Assembly (NCBI GenBank): GCA_900771085.1
Contig: CAAGMR010000057.1
Coordinates: 1-40,184 of the forward strand
DNA length: 40,184 nucleotides
DNA from: Clostridia bacterium
Lineage (GTDB): Bacteria > Bacillota > Clostridia > Oscillospirales > Acutalibacteraceae
Reading direction: 5' to 3'
The notes under the pieces: generated by a model
Told to the model about the DNA's origin: nothing
Databases searched by the model: none
What the model saw: only the letters and a program-made list of their open reading frames with translations
Translations under genes and position numbers: made by a program
In this document: positions 40,171 through 40,184 of the stretch, piece after piece
Layout of the letters: every line of letters starts with the position of its first letter
Position numbering within the stretch: the first letter of the stretch is position 1

Positions 40171-40184
40171 AAGATCATTAAAAG

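Larger units (their letters stand above)
39859..40184. promoter_or_regulatory. 326-base right-edge region: glucosaminidase promoter, hairpins, AT-tract
   Basis: No credible gene. From left to right: the glucosaminidase promoter, a perfect 11-bp hairpin (40008-40018 with 40023-40033) that on the minus strand has a TTCG loop and T5 tract, a strongly A/T-biased block (40060-40115), a minus-strand terminator, and the boxA-like sequence at the edge. Confidence 0.6.

Overview
The window looks like a stretch of chromosome from an anaerobic, low-to-moderate-GC Gram-positive bacterium of the class Clostridia, probably a gut or rumen relative of Lachnospiraceae or Oscillospiraceae. The reasons are the strong GGAGG-type ribosome binding sites, Firmicutes gene orders (rny-ymdB, asp23-fakA-recG, rpmG-secE-nusG-rplK-rplA-rplJ-rplL), a GluRS/GlnRS pair, and iron-sulfur enzymes typical of strict anaerobes. 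The genus cannot be fixed from the sequence alone.

Left part (1-8800). A 129-base self-complementary element sits at the left edge. It is followed by a divergent locus for low-potential electron chemistry. On the minus strand, from about 5480 down to 198, come a CooC-type nickel-chaperone ATPase, two subunits of the 2-hydroxyacyl-CoA dehydratase/benzoyl-CoA reductase superfamily, their ATP-driven [4Fe-4S] activator, an unlisted 55-residue membrane peptide, and a shortened relative of acetyl-CoA synthase (ACS/CdhC). That relative keeps the middle ACS domain but has lost the nickel site. On the plus strand is a 960-residue iron-sulfur flavoprotein that could feed electrons from NAD(P)H to the activator. 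No CO dehydrogenase, full ACS or corrinoid protein is nearby. I regard this as the most likely undescribed system in the window.

Middle part (8790-23000). A long minus-strand housekeeping run reads rny, ymdB, an orphan peptide-binding lipoprotein, asp23, fakA, recG. To its right are a self-controlled TetR regulator and a response regulator/histidine kinase/HtrA envelope-stress operon. Then come phosphate acetyltransferase (pta) on the plus strand and a NifX-like protein with a cysteine-rich tail.

Right part (23000-40184). This holds an AlaX-type editing protein, a Nudix hydrolase, a family 4 uracil-DNA glycosylase, tRNA-Arg(ACG), a zinc-ribbon membrane protein, galT, then gltX-glnS-metA. The ribosomal protein region carries an L10 leader and two copies of a motif that copies the L1-binding stalk of 23S rRNA. 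Two secreted wall-associated proteins follow, sharing about 22-residue Tyr-Gly-Trp-Trp repeats: a C39-like papain-fold protein and a glucosaminidase. The extreme right edge carries a minus-strand terminator and a boxA-like sequence of the kind found beside rRNA genes.
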